Source: SAR202 cluster bacterium bin127
GTDB lineage: Bacteria; Chloroflexota; Dehalococcoidia; Lucifugimonadales; Lucifugimonadaceae
Direction of reading: 5' to 3'
NCBI GenBank assembly: GCA_002239045.1
Contig: MPNN01000011.1
Location: forward strand, 1 to 64,000
Length of the DNA: 64,000 bases
The notes under the pieces were generated by a model. The model had not been told where the DNA came from, ran no database searches, and was given only the letters and a program-made list of their open reading frames with translations. Each line of letters begins with the position of its first letter. Position 1 is the first letter of the stretch. A program made the translations under genes and the position numbers. Below are positions 36,249 through 45,356 of this stretch, piece by piece.

Positions 36249-36739
36249 CGCCGTCGCCGTTTCCCGCCCCTCCTGAGCGGCCGCAGCCCTTTGAGGGATC
36301 GCTGCGAAACGATCTTGCCGGAACGCCAGCGCATACCCAGCACCGCCAGAGCTTCCAGCCGTCCGTTTCCGACCGGCGTCAGCGCCGCGGCACGGCCCGG
36401 GCCCGCGTTGTAGACGAGAACCTCCCGGTCCCCGAACCGTCGCCTCACGACGTCGGCCCACTCCGCGTGCGCCCACCGCGCCTCGTCCGGCGTGCCCGTC
36501 GAGGCGTCCATGCCTTCGAGCACCGCCAGCGCACCGTCGAGGTCGCCCCTGCGGCGCAACCGCCGGGCGTCGTGGATGCCGCGCCCGACGCTCTGATCCC
36601 AAGTGCCCGGCGCGGTCCCAAACAGCGTCTCGACCAGGTTTCGCGCCAGCTCCTCCAGCGAGCGGCCCGACCGGCCACCCGGTCGCTGGTTATTTTGTCG
36701 TGTCGCGGCGATGCCGCCGGTCAATGTCGCAGTCGTCAT
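36245..36739 (-). CDS. Hypothetical protein (164 aa) upstream of primase
   Basis: MTTATLTGGIAATRQNNQRP starts a basic protein with LARNLVETLFGTAPGTWDQS, then HDARRLRRRGDLDGALAVLE and EWADVVRRRFGDREVLVYN. GGAG lies 6 bases before ATG 36739. The ORF is open further upstream in this frame but the sequence there is unlike protein. ATGA overlaps couple it to genes on both sides. No family is recognised. Confidence 0.6.
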   Translation of the reverse strand: MTTATLTGGIAATRQNNQRPGGRSGRSLEELARNLVETLFGTAPGTWDQSVGRGIHDARRLRRRGDLDGALAVLEGMDASTGTPDEARWAHAEWADVVRRRFGDREVLVYNAGPGRAAALTPVGNGRLEALAVLGMRWRSGKIVSQRSLKGLRPLRRGGKRRRR

Positions 36740-37095
36740 CTCGATCTCCTCTCGTGTCGACTCGGTCCGGCCGCGCGGCATCCCCGGCGCGGGCCGGTGT
36801 TTAAGTTGGTGGGTGGGACTGTCAGACGGGAGACGTCCGCCGTCCGCGGGAGATGCGACGCGGGGACGAACGTGAAGCGGAGCAGACCCGGCTCGTCCGA
36901 CCTCCCGGCGCAGAGCCAGGTGTCGAGGCGAAACGGTCTGTGGGAGAAGCCGCCGGAGACGAATTCCGGGCGGACCAGTCGACGAAGCGGACGCGTTGAC
37001 GGGTGCCCGTCGCAGCATGCCGCGATCGATCTGAGGCGTCGTTGCGGGACTCGCCGGAGCGGCGTCCCGGACGCGTGGAGCCGGCCGAGGCGCAC
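36736..37095 (-). CDS. Possible small gene coupled to the next by ATGA (119 aa)
   Basis: The C-terminal part reads LVRPEFVSGGFSHRPFRLDT then WLCAGRSDEPGLLRFTFVPA, which looks like a real beta-rich protein. The first 40 residues are less convincing. Its TGA overlaps the ATG of the 164-aa gene as ATGA, the same arrangement used by neighbours, which is the main support. Confidence 0.4.
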   Translation of the reverse strand: MRLGRLHASGTPLRRVPQRRLRSIAACCDGHPSTRPLRRLVRPEFVSGGFSHRPFRLDTWLCAGRSDEPGLLRFTFVPASHLPRTADVSRLTVPPTNLNTGPRRGCRAAGPSRHERRSR

Positions 37096-37603
37096 GTGCG
37101 CTTCGAACCGACAGTGCCTCAGCGAGGGGTGTTCGACACCGTCGCCGAGAGCGTCCCTGCTTTCGATTTGCCCTTGGGAGCGATGCTCGACCTTCGGACA
37201 ATCTCGCGCCGCGGGGAGGCGTTTGGTTCCTTTCGTTCGGCGCTAGGCGAGGAGAGCGGTGCTCGATCCTTCACGGCGCTCAGGGTCTGGGACGGACCCT
37301 CCGGGTTGTCTCAGGCGGGAAACCCGGGAAAAGCCTGACAGCGATTTCGATTATGTGCCAGGGAGCAGCGGATTGGATAGATTCAGCGCTGATTGCTCGC
37401 GTACATTCGGCAGTCACATCGCGGGCGTGTGACTGCTCTGTTCCGAGTGCGGGACGCGTCCGCTTCGGCGGTCGATGCAGTTCTCCGCGCTCCCCGGCGG
37501 AAGCCGCCGACCCGATCGCACGAACATGCGAACGAATGTCGAGAAATGCCGGCTTGCCGCAGCGATATCGCACCTGTCCATCGCGGTTTGCGGCAGCAGA
37601 GAC
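37096..37603. other. No gene seen between primase operon and regulator
   Basis: No frame gives a recognisable protein. The AT-richer patch at 37330-37390 (GCGATTTCGATTATGTGCCA) may include the regulator's terminator or the operon promoter, but no clear boxes are visible. Confidence 0.4.
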
Positions 37604-38455
37604 TCAGCTTCGCCAGACCCCCAGAGTGCAGACGCGGCGGATCCGCCGGAGCATCTCCTCGCGGCGAATCTCCTTTCGCACCACGGCCAGCCTGCGCTTT
37701 CGCCGACGCGTCTGGTCTTCGAGGTCGAAACGGTCCCACGGGTAGTCCGCGGGAGGCAGCGTCACGCCGCAGCAGCCGACCAGCACCATCTCCAGCTCGA
37801 GCAGATCCTCCTCGGCCCGCAGCTTCGCGAGAGCATCGGATGCACCGCAATACTCCTCGCGCAGGTGCCGCCATTCGGCGACCAACGGCGCAGTCGCGCC
37901 GAACCGCTTCTCATCGTCGCCGGGGACGGGATGCAGCGACACGACAAGCTGCTCCAAAGGCAATCGCTCCGTAACTGGTTCGGACGCGGGTGGAGGCCCC
38001 GGCAGGCCGTGACGCGTCTCTAAGCCTTCGACGCGCTTGGACAGGCTCTCCATCTCGTCTTTCAGGCGACCGAGCGTGTCATCGACATCTTCCGTCCTAA
38101 CGACATAGCCGACCTGGGACTCTTCGCCCTCGGGCTCCTTCCTCGCGATGTCCTCCAACCCGGCCACGCGACGCTCCAGATCCGCCAGATTCTCCATCTG
38201 CTCCGCCGTCGCCTGAGGATCAGCGCCCTCCAGTAGATGCCTCGTCAGAGCGTCGCGCATGCGGCCCGTCAGACGGCCGGTGTCCGCGGCACGGGCCAGC
38301 GCGCCGTAACTCACGCCCAGCGTCTCCGCAGCCTTCACGCGGCCTTGGGCTTCGACCAGGTCGAACAGCAGCGCCGTCAGCCGCAGATCGTGGACGTCGG
38401 CCAAGCTCCTCGACTTCTTTTGCGCATTCGCGGCATCTTCGCTGGTCTTCCTCAT
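37604..38455 (-). CDS. HTH/coiled-coil putative element regulator (283 aa)
   Basis: Residues about 25-75 are a helix-turn-helix (LLFDLVEAQGRVKAAETLGV then SYGALARAADTGRLTGRMRD). A long charged coiled coil follows (ADLERRVAGLEDIARKEPEG, RLKDEMESLSKRVEGLETRH). The C-terminal part is helical and very basic (EDQTRRRKRRLAVVRKEIRR). A broken relative of the HTH part lies at 51286-51855 across the defence cargo. Each has a GGGGAC-N6-GTCCC element about 280 bases upstream, so it may regulate the conjugation genes by binding that site. No established family name comes to mind. Confidence 0.65.
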   Translation of the reverse strand: MRKTSEDAANAQKKSRSLADVHDLRLTALLFDLVEAQGRVKAAETLGVSYGALARAADTGRLTGRMRDALTRHLLEGADPQATAEQMENLADLERRVAGLEDIARKEPEGEESQVGYVVRTEDVDDTLGRLKDEMESLSKRVEGLETRHGLPGPPPASEPVTERLPLEQLVVSLHPVPGDDEKRFGATAPLVAEWRHLREEYCGASDALAKLRAEEDLLELEMVLVGCCGVTLPPADYPWDRFDLEDQTRRRKRRLAVVRKEIRREEMLRRIRRVCTLGVWRS

Positions 38456-38741
38456 GATGTCGTTCTCGTTGCTCGCGATTCCGCGATTCCCGTGCGGGGC
38501 GTCGATGAACCGGCCTCCGCCCGTCCCCTCGCGGAAACGCGCGGTTTGAACTTGGGCACGTCCTGTAGGGGTGGAACCAGCACTGGACGTCTTTCGCTCG
38601 CGGGCATGTGGCAGTCATCGCCCGTCGCCCCCTCTTCCGAACCGGTTTCCGCTTTGGCACGGATCGAATCGCGTTTCCGCGACATTGCCCGTTTCCCTGT
38701 ACACGGCAATGACATCACACGACTGCCTGCGCCCGCAACGC

Positions 38742-38772
38742 CTCATAAGGGGGGACGCGCGTGTCCCTCATT
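38742..38772. promoter_or_regulatory. Palindromic element upstream of regulator copy 1
   Basis: TAAGGGGGGAC, six bases, then GTCCCTCATTT. It shares TAAGGGnGGAC-N6-GTCCC with the longer palindrome at 52133-52168. Both lie about 280 bases upstream of a regulator copy, and the bases before them are also similar (ATGACATCACACGA versus ATGACACCACGCGA). Confidence 0.5.
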
Positions 38773-38931
38773 TCGGTGTCGCGACCGAGCCGCCAGATCG
38801 GGGGCATGGCGCCCACCCCGATTCGTGATCCGCCAACTTTCGACGGTCGGCACTGAAGGCCGTCCCGACGAATCGCGACCGACTCGATAAAATTAAACGC
38901 GGCCGAGACCGGCGGTCGACGCTGGCGGCTA

Positions 38932-38944
38932 GGTTACCGGAGAT
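38932..38944 (+). repeat. Short imperfect direct repeat at left edge of defence cargo
   Basis: AGGTTACCGGAGAT (38931-38944) resembles AGGTACCGGAGAT at 51252-51264 on the same strand. The copies lie just outside the first and last cargo genes and next to the two regulator copies. It may be an insertion footprint or chance. Confidence 0.3.
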
Positions 38945-38976
38945 GGGACATCGAAACTGAATCCCGCAACATTGCG

Positions 38977-39685
38977 ATGCTGATCGACGACGACAACGCT
39001 CAGCCGTCGCTCATGGAGCACGTCCTGGCCGAGACCGCGAAATACGGCGTCGTCACGACCCGCCGGATCACCGGAGATGTCCAGCTGGAAGGAAGCCTTG
39101 CACTCCCACGCGGTTCAGCCGATACAGCAGTCCCGCTACACCGTCGGCAAGAACGCAACGGACAGCGCGCTCATCATCGACGCCATGGACCTTCTCCACT
39201 CCGCCGCCGCCGACGGTATTTGCATCGTCTCGAGCGACAGCGACTACACGAGGTTGGCCACCAGGATCCGGGAGCAGGGACTCTTCGTCATGGGCATCGG
39301 CAGGTCCGGCACGCCGAAATCGTTCGTCAACGCCTGTGAGCTGTTCGTGTACTCCGAGATCCTGTCGCCGCCCGCGGACGAAAACACCCAGGCCGAGGAC
39401 CCGGGTTCCGCGGAATGGACCGGCACGGCGGCGCGGGCGGTGGAGATGGCGACCCAGGAGGACGGGTGGGCCTTTCTCGGCGCGGTGGGCAGCCATCTGC
39501 TACAGCGAATCTGGGGTCCGGAGAAAGTCGGCGAACCCTGGCTGGTGCGGGACATGGTGAGGAGGCTACGCCGCAAGCTGGGCGACGATGCCGACAACCC
39601 CATCTACATCTTCACCGAGCCCCGCGTCGGCTACCGGATGCCGGAGGGGGAGGGGGCGGGCGAGGAACCGCCCATCACACCCTGA
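38977..39685 (+). pseudogene. NYN (LabA-like) protein with OST-HTH start and OmpR-type tail, frameshifted
   Basis: Frame 1 begins MLIDDDNAQPSLMEHVLAET, the NYN nuclease start with its acidic residues. After a shift near 39075, frame 2 continues SWKEALHSHAVQPIQQSRYT, NATDSALIIDAMDLLHSAAA and ICIVSSDSDYTRLATRIREQ, the rest of the domain. The segment usually reading GDWT is deleted. Then EDGWAFLGAVGSHL looks like an OST-HTH start. The end (VRRLRRKLGDDADNPIYIFT, EPRVGYRM) is the C-terminal half of an OmpR-type winged helix. It is a broken chimera. NYN proteins cut RNA. Confidence 0.65.
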
Positions 39686-39722
39686 GTGCGGGGAGCTATG
39701 GGTGGTGAGGAGGAGAAGTGAC

Positions 39723-40499
39723 ATGACGACTGGGCGGGACTTCCTGGAAGCCATCGGTGCTCAGAACAACGCGTTCGAGCGGATGTTTTTCGAGTGGATA
39801 GAGTCCTACAACGGCGAGGGCGATCTGGACATCTTGGAAGCCTTCGGGGAGATGATGCTGGCCCTCGACAGGTTCATTGATTGCGGATGGGGTTGCGATG
39901 ATGACCACCCGGAAGAGCACTTGTTGGCGATTTGCGTCACCCGCATCAGAGCGATTCTCCCCCTCACTGCCTGCGGATACCCCAGCGAGGCTGGCGCACT
40001 CTTTCGGCCGTTGGGGGAGACGGTCAATCTCATGGCGCTCTTGATGGCCTCCCGCGACGAGCTTGAGGCTTACCGGCTTGGCGACAGGAGGCAGAGGAGG
40101 AAAAGGTTCAGCGCGGAGAATGTGAGGGGGATGCTGAAGCGGGAGCGTTTCCCGGTTCCTCTAAACGCGAGGGCTTACGGTACGGTCAGCGACTTCTACC
40201 TGCATCCGAACGCGCTGGACCACATCTTCGCCCATCGAACCTCGCACGAAGGGGAAGGGTTTGTCATTCCCTACTTCCACAGAGACCTATGCGTCATTTT
40301 CTTCATAAACCTGGTCTCGGCAGCCGCTACAGCCCTCCTCTTCTGGGCCTGCGCTCGGGAGGACGATAGCGACTTTAGGCTCGCCCATGCCTTTAACGAG
40401 AGGACAAACAAGGCATTGCGTGCCTTCACCGCAAAGATGGCTCAGGACCCAACAGTCGAACGTGTACCTATCGTCGAGGCCGCTCAGCAATCCGAATAA
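39723..40499 (+). CDS. Hypothetical protein (258 aa), possibly DUF5677-like
   Basis: Mostly helical: AFERMFFEWIESYNGEGDLD, RIRAILPLTACGYPSEAGAL, FRPLGETVNLMALLMASRDE and NALDHIFAHRTSHEGEGFVI. A hydrophobic helix near residue 205 reads VIFFINLVSAAATALLFWAC. The layout resembles DUF5677-type proteins, with a conserved Arg/Glu helix, but I am not certain. AGGAGGAG lies upstream of ATG 39723. It stands alone before the CBASS operon and may be an accessory or a separate defence gene. Confidence 0.55.
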   Translation: MTTGRDFLEAIGAQNNAFERMFFEWIESYNGEGDLDILEAFGEMMLALDRFIDCGWGCDDDHPEEHLLAICVTRIRAILPLTACGYPSEAGALFRPLGETVNLMALLMASRDELEAYRLGDRRQRRKRFSAENVRGMLKRERFPVPLNARAYGTVSDFYLHPNALDHIFAHRTSHEGEGFVIPYFHRDLCVIFFINLVSAAATALLFWACAREDDSDFRLAHAFNERTNKALRAFTAKMAQDPTVERVPIVEAAQQSE

Positions 40500-40582
40500 T
40501 CGGTTAACCCCCTTTGTCGGAAAGCAGTCTACAGACCGGGAGAGGCTAGTTTTGCACTTGCCTCAGCTATTCCAGTGTAGAT

Positions 40583-40611
40583 GTTGACTTTCAACTCAAC
40601 ATCCGTATATC
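40583..40611 (+). promoter_or_regulatory. Promoter and candidate operator of the CapH/CapP genes
   Basis: TTGACT (40584-40589) and TATATC (40606-40611), 16 bases apart, form a likely promoter. GTTGACTTTCAACTCAAC (40583-40600) covers the -35 box and is partly palindromic. Its inverse complement matches 15 of 18 bases at 41658-41675 before the patatin gene, so one repressor may bind both. Confidence 0.6.
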
Positions 40612-40630
40612 CTCTATGAGAGGTGACGAT

Positions 40631-40993
40631 ATGGACTTCCCAGAGCATCTACGAACATTACGCAAGGAAGCTCGGATGAGCCAGCGGGAGCTTGCAGAGC
40701 GGGTCGATGTGGATTTCACGTACCTGAGCAAGATTGAGAACGGCCGGGTTGAGCCTCCCAGTGAGACCGTTCTGAAGAAGATTGCAAAGGAGTTGGCGGT
40801 CGCATTGGGCCAGGATGAAACTGAGCTTTCCGACGACCTTATCACTCTGGCCGGGAAGATTCCGTCGGACCTCGCCGAGACACTGGCCCGGAATCCACAG
40901 GCCGTTCAGTTTCTGCGGTCAATCGGAGACGATGTACGATCACCTTCTGAGTGGCAGAGACTCATCCGCGGCAGATCGCAGGATCAGGAATGA
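40631..40993 (+). CDS. capH: CapH-like XRE repressor
   Basis: Residues about 8-65 are an XRE HTH (LRKEARMSQRELAERVDVDF then TYLSKIENGRVEPPSETVLK). It is followed by the ImmA/IrrE-like protease and then a CBASS operon, the same order as published CapH-CapP pairs. In those, CapH represses CBASS and CapP cleaves CapH when single-stranded DNA accumulates. I chose ATG 40631 with GAGGTGA just upstream; ATG 40616 lies only 5 bases after the -10 box. Confidence 0.7.
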   Translation: MDFPEHLRTLRKEARMSQRELAERVDVDFTYLSKIENGRVEPPSETVLKKIAKELAVALGQDETELSDDLITLAGKIPSDLAETLARNPQAVQFLRSIGDDVRSPSEWQRLIRGRSQDQE

Positions 40994-41637
40994 CAACCAA
41001 ATTCTTATCGGACTCTCAGCTTGAGGAGATGGCGGCCCGTGTGCTACGGCGCTACGAATCCTCTCATGGAGCGGTTAACAATCCCCCGGTCCCTGTGGAG
41101 CGGATTCTGGAAGACCTCCTGGACCTCAATATTCTTTGGGACGACATCTCCGAACCACCGCGTCAGTCCATACTCGCTGCACTTGATCCCAGTTCCAAGA
41201 CCGTGGTGTTCAACGAATCAAGGCGGACACTCATTACCGACACCCCGGGTCTGTACTACACAGTTCTCGCTCATGAAGCGGGACATTGGGAGGTCCATGT
41301 CGACCATGGGATCTTGGCCCAGCTACCCTTGCCTACCCTTGAGCGGGATTTCAGCTGCCTCTACAGGAGTTCCGGGCCTGGCCAGGATTTGCGGGAGGTC
41401 CAGGCCCACAGGTTCATGGGGTTTCTTCTCATGCCCTCAGAGATGCTGAGGGAAGCGATCAAAGATGTTGAGTTGCTCAGGTGGCCCGCGCTCTACGAGC
41501 TGCGCGACAGGTTCCAGGTGACCATTACGGCCCTCAAGGTCAGGCTGGAGAGACTCGGCCTCTTGTATGTGACAGAGGATGGGGACCTGTATCCGTCCCA
41601 GCAGGAGTATGAAGGACAGGTGCGCCTAAGAAGTTAA
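40990..41637 (+). CDS. capP: CapP-like ImmA/IrrE metallopeptidase
   Basis: YTVLAHEAGHWEVHVDHG contains the HExxH zinc motif (HEAGH). After it comes VQAHRFMGFLLMPSEMLREA, the conserved helix with the third-ligand region. The C-terminal part (RDRFQVTITALKVRLERLGL) is winged-helix-like and typical of the family. It overlaps the CapH-like gene by ATGA. It likely cleaves CapH to switch on the neighbouring CBASS genes. Confidence 0.8.
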   Translation: MTTKFLSDSQLEEMAARVLRRYESSHGAVNNPPVPVERILEDLLDLNILWDDISEPPRQSILAALDPSSKTVVFNESRRTLITDTPGLYYTVLAHEAGHWEVHVDHGILAQLPLPTLERDFSCLYRSSGPGQDLREVQAHRFMGFLLMPSEMLREAIKDVELLRWPALYELRDRFQVTITALKVRLERLGLLYVTEDGDLYPSQQEYEGQVRLRS

Positions 41638-41657
41638 GTCTGATTAAGCATTTTGTA

Positions 41658-41675
41658 GTTGAGTTGAATCCCAAC
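41658..41675 (+). promoter_or_regulatory. Second candidate CapH operator, upstream of CapV
   Basis: GTTGAGTTGAATCCCAAC matches the inverse complement of 40583-40600 at 15 of 18 positions. It lies 42 bases before the patatin start. TTGACA at 41680-41685 follows directly but lacks a good -10 box before the ATG. Confidence 0.6.
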
Positions 41676-41716
41676 GCATTTGACATTTCAAATCTCTATC
41701 AGGTGAAAGGCTAAAG

Positions 41717-42643
41717 ATGCAAACCTCTACAGCTCAAGGTAGCCCCTTCGCCATACTCGCCCTGGATGGGGGCGGCACAAGGGGAGTTTACTCGGCTCAG
41801 GTTCTTGCTCGTATAGAACAGGAGACCGGCGAACCTACAAGGGAGCTCTTCGACCTGATAGCTGGCACAAGCACGGGATCAATCATCGCGGGAGCCGCAG
41901 CAGTGGGCATTCCCATGTCCGAAGTAGTCCGGCTCTTCGAGGAGGAGTCGAAACGCATCTTCCAGAGGAGGCGGCTGGGCTCGTTCCACATCCGAAGCAA
42001 ATACTCGGGGCGGTCTCTCGAACAGGTCATCCGCGGCTGCGTGTCCGACCTGACCCTGGGTCAAATCTCGACGCCCCTGATGATAATGGGATCGGACATC
42101 TCGACCGGCGGTGTGCATGTGTTCAAGTCCGCATACCCGAAAGTGCTTGGAGAGCCCTACGTGAGAGACTCGGATGTCGCCCTTAGCGACGCCATCCTAG
42201 CGTCGTGTGCCGCACCCACGTACTTCGACCCCGTACCGGTTGGTGATTTCCTTCTGGCAGACGGCGGCCTGTGGGCCAACAACCCATCAATCATGGCGCT
42301 GACGGAGGCCATTTCAAAGTTCAGGCGGTCGGTTGACCAGGTACGCATCCTGTCAGTCGGCACCGGACACTCCATCAATATTTATTCCCGGCGCAGGCTT
42401 TGGGGCCTCATCACCGGTTGGGGCCGGGAGAAGTTGGTCTCGTATGTGCTCAGACTGCAATCTGACGCCTCGGCAAATATGACTAAGTTGTTGCTCCGAG
42501 ACAGGTACCTGAGGCTTGACCCCGAGATCGAGGCGTGGGATCTGGACGACACCGAGCATCTGGCCAGTCTCAAGGCACTCGCGACGAGAGATTTCGCCCT
42601 GCGCAGCGACGCCATCAGGAGAAACCTAAAGCCGGCGCAGTGA
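41717..42643 (+). CDS. capV: Patatin-like phospholipase effector (CapV)
   Basis: LALDGGGTRGVYSAQVLARI is the oxyanion glycine motif. AGTSTGSIIAGA has the nucleophile serine (about 52). DGGLWANNP has the catalytic aspartate (about 182). CapV phospholipases are activated by the cyclic nucleotide made by the cyclase and degrade the membrane of infected cells. Length (308 aa) is normal. It is the first gene of the CBASS operon and precedes the CD-NTase by 44 bases. Confidence 0.9.
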   Translation: MQTSTAQGSPFAILALDGGGTRGVYSAQVLARIEQETGEPTRELFDLIAGTSTGSIIAGAAAVGIPMSEVVRLFEEESKRIFQRRRLGSFHIRSKYSGRSLEQVIRGCVSDLTLGQISTPLMIMGSDISTGGVHVFKSAYPKVLGEPYVRDSDVALSDAILASCAAPTYFDPVPVGDFLLADGGLWANNPSIMALTEAISKFRRSVDQVRILSVGTGHSINIYSRRRLWGLITGWGREKLVSYVLRLQSDASANMTKLLLRDRYLRLDPEIEAWDLDDTEHLASLKALATRDFALRSDAIRRNLKPAQ

Positions 42644-42687
42644 CGACGCAGTCAATGCAAAGGAAAACATTCTCAAAGGAAAAAGGT

Positions 42688-43707
42688 ATGACCAAGAACA
42701 ATCAGGACTTTCAAGACTTCCTCAGGGATGAGGTCAATCTCAATGAGAGGCGGCTTCGTCGACTGGAGACCGGCGTGGGTGCCGTGAGCGCTTACCTCAA
42801 GGACCATCTTACGGGCTACCAGAAGATGGAGCCGCAAGGTTCATACGCTCTTAGAACTCTCATCAAGCCAGTTGATGACAACGATGAGTATGACGCCGAC
42901 ATCCAGATCGGGATGAATCCCAACCCACGGTGGGAGCCCAAAGACTACATCCAAGCGATCTACACGACTCTGAAGCAGAACCAGAACTACGCAAGCAAGC
43001 TCCGGCTCAAGACTCGGTGTGTCACCATAGACTACGCCGGCGACTTCCACTTGGACGTGGTCCCCCGGGTGACCTCTGGTGGCAAACACTACGTTTGCAA
43101 CCGAATCGAAAACAGATTCGAGGCAACGGACGGGACCGGATACCGGGACTGGTTCAACGACAAGAATCGGATAACGGGCGGCAATCTCAAGCGGGTCGTC
43201 AGAATCCTCAAGTACCTCCGAGACCACAAGAACAACTACACCGCCAAGTCAATCCTGCTCACCACCCTGGCGGGCAACACCATCAAGCCGTCCGATGAAG
43301 GGACCGAGGCCGTCAGCACCGTGGCCGACACGCTGGTGACTGTGCTCACGAGGATAGACGACTACCTACAGGGGAATCCCTACATGCCGGAGATTAGGAA
43401 CCCTGTGTTACCGGGCGAGACCTTCAACCGTCATTGGGACCAGAGGAGATACTCCAACTTCAGAAACAAAGTCCACTCCCATGCGTTGACGGCGAGGAAC
43501 GCCAAGGCAGAATCGTCGAGTGAACGGCCTATCAAAATCTGGCAGGATCTGTTCGGGGAGAGCTTCGGCAAGGGTTCGTCCGGTGGGGGCGGAGGTGGAG
43601 GAGGCAACGGTTCATCAAGCCGAGGGAGCACCGCCGCCGTGGGAGCGACATCTGGAGTGGGTTCCACGGCAGCGCGCCGACGCAATGAGGCCCAGGGGTT
43701 TGGGTAG
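42688..43707 (+). CDS. cdnA: CD-NTase (cGAS/DncV-like nucleotidyltransferase)
   Basis: EPQGSYALRTLIKPVDDNDE then YDADIQI give the GS motif and DxD metal pair (about 48-72). FHLDVVP holds the third Asp (about 121). The last 45 residues are a Gly/Ser-rich flexible tail ending EAQGFG. In type II CBASS, Cap2 attaches the C-terminal glycine of the cyclase to target proteins, which raises its activity; the tail here fits that role. I chose ATG 42688 with an AAGGAAAAAGG site. The clade is not determined, so the symbol is tentative. Confidence 0.85.
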   Translation: MTKNNQDFQDFLRDEVNLNERRLRRLETGVGAVSAYLKDHLTGYQKMEPQGSYALRTLIKPVDDNDEYDADIQIGMNPNPRWEPKDYIQAIYTTLKQNQNYASKLRLKTRCVTIDYAGDFHLDVVPRVTSGGKHYVCNRIENRFEATDGTGYRDWFNDKNRITGGNLKRVVRILKYLRDHKNNYTAKSILLTTLAGNTIKPSDEGTEAVSTVADTLVTVLTRIDDYLQGNPYMPEIRNPVLPGETFNRHWDQRRYSNFRNKVHSHALTARNAKAESSSERPIKIWQDLFGESFGKGSSGGGGGGGGNGSSSRGSTAAVGATSGVGSTAARRRNEAQGFG

Positions 43708-43709
43708 AT

Positions 43710-45320
43710 ATGACTACGGACGATCACTTTGATCAGGAGTCGCTACAGGCATTCATCAGAGAACTGACGGATGCTGGCTTCCAGCTGATCCCCGAATCCA
43801 ATCCTCAACGATGGACGGGGGAGATTCATCCTGACTTTGGGCCGCTGACCGAAGCTACTACTATGGACATCGTCATAGTTCCAGGTTGGCCGTTCCAACC
43901 CCCGGCACTGTTCGTCCAGGGCCTGAACACCAATCACTCAACCCTTGATGGCCTAGTGTGCATGTGGCGTGAAGGAGATTTCAGTCACGACTGGACCACT
44001 GTGGGTGGGTTTTTCTCCAGGATTGAAGAATGGTGTGAGGACGCGAAGCATGGGTGGAAGGACGACCGACTTAACCAGGACGCCTTTCTGAATTTCCGGT
44101 CGAATTCTCGGCTTGCCGCCACCTTCGACCTTCCGGCAATGGGCATTGCAGAGGGGAGTTGGGGTGAATGTCACAGCGTCCTTGGTCAGAGGCCGCCCCG
44201 AGTGGACATTATGCCGGGGCCCAAGCGGTCGACGGATCAACTGCGAGTACTCTGGTTTCACGTTGGGTCACTGAACGCACCGCCGCCACGGAACCTCTCC
44301 GAGGTTTCCACGTGCCTGCCAAGAACGCAGCGCAGACAGCTGAAGCGAGCATTGGCAGACAGACGCAAGCCTGAATTCCTGACCGCCAGCGGTGGAGTGG
44401 ATGTCATCCTCTTCTGCTGGGAACGTCACGGCCGGCCCGACCTCTTGGTAATGGCATGTACGGGCACAAATGACGAGGTCGCGGCAGTCGCCCTGCAGGC
44501 TGCCCCGAGAGACGAACAGAGCCTAATTCTGCGCGCGGGGCCTGACGCAAAGGTGTTGGGTAAGTGCAGAGCCACGGTATTCGGGGCGGGAGCGCTTGGT
44601 GGGTACACCGCGACGCTGCTGGCCGAAAGTGGTGTCGGGGCTGTGGACATAGTCGATCCCGATGTACTGCTACCAGGCAATGTAGTAAGGCACTTGTCCG
44701 GTCATTCCGTGGTAGGGGCGCCCAAGGCGCATGCGGTCCAGGCTGTGATAGGAGACCACGCTCCCTGGACTGAGGTTTCGGGATTTCTGGAAGGACCTCG
44801 AACCCGAAGGGAGATCCAAGAGCGCATACTGCCCGCCGACATCGTTGTGGACACGACAGGCAACGAAGCCCTGGTTAGATCGCTGGCCATAGTGGCGCAA
44901 GAGCATGAAAAGCGACTGGTCACGGGTGCGCTTTACCGAGGCGGCTTCATCGCTCGCGTCCGCAGACAGGCGATACCTGGAGATACACCAATTCATCTGC
45001 GAGACGACCTGACGCGCTATCCACTAATACCCGCAGGACCAGAGGGCGAGGACTTCGCCGCACCCCAGTTGGGCTGCTCAGCACCCGTCAACAACGCGCC
45101 ACCTTCAGCAGTGTCGGCATGTGCTTCCCTCATAGCGCAAGCCGCAATAGATGTGATGACGGAGCGGTATGAGTTTACCGATGAGGTAATTGATGTTTAC
45201 CGGTCCATACCGGAGCCGCCGTTCCACCAGATTGGAAGGGTTGGACGGGGGGGATGCGTTACGTCCCAAGAATCTGCGCTACAGCGAGCGGTCGAAGACG
45301 TAACAAGCCTGATGTCGTAA
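43710..45320 (+). CDS. cap2: Cap2: fused E2-E1 conjugating enzyme
   Basis: Residues 1-150 are an E2 (UBC-like) domain: VPGWPFQPPALFVQGL, then LDGLVCMWREGD with the likely catalytic Cys84. From about 285 an E1/ThiF adenylation domain follows (TVFGAGALGGYTATLLAESG, VDIVDPDVLLPGNVVRHL). A cysteine near 456 in QLGCSAP is the likely E1 thioester site. It should activate the cyclase C-terminus and transfer it to targets. No separate Cap3 (JAB) gene follows. It starts 2 bases after the cyclase stop. Confidence 0.88.
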   Translation: MTTDDHFDQESLQAFIRELTDAGFQLIPESNPQRWTGEIHPDFGPLTEATTMDIVIVPGWPFQPPALFVQGLNTNHSTLDGLVCMWREGDFSHDWTTVGGFFSRIEEWCEDAKHGWKDDRLNQDAFLNFRSNSRLAATFDLPAMGIAEGSWGECHSVLGQRPPRVDIMPGPKRSTDQLRVLWFHVGSLNAPPPRNLSEVSTCLPRTQRRQLKRALADRRKPEFLTASGGVDVILFCWERHGRPDLLVMACTGTNDEVAAVALQAAPRDEQSLILRAGPDAKVLGKCRATVFGAGALGGYTATLLAESGVGAVDIVDPDVLLPGNVVRHLSGHSVVGAPKAHAVQAVIGDHAPWTEVSGFLEGPRTRREIQERILPADIVVDTTGNEALVRSLAIVAQEHEKRLVTGALYRGGFIARVRRQAIPGDTPIHLRDDLTRYPLIPAGPEGEDFAAPQLGCSAPVNNAPPSAVSACASLIAQAAIDVMTERYEFTDEVIDVYRSIPEPPFHQIGRVGRGGCVTSQESALQRAVEDVTSLMS

Positions 45321-45356
45321 ACTACATCAGGGCATCAAACCAACTAGGATCGAGCC

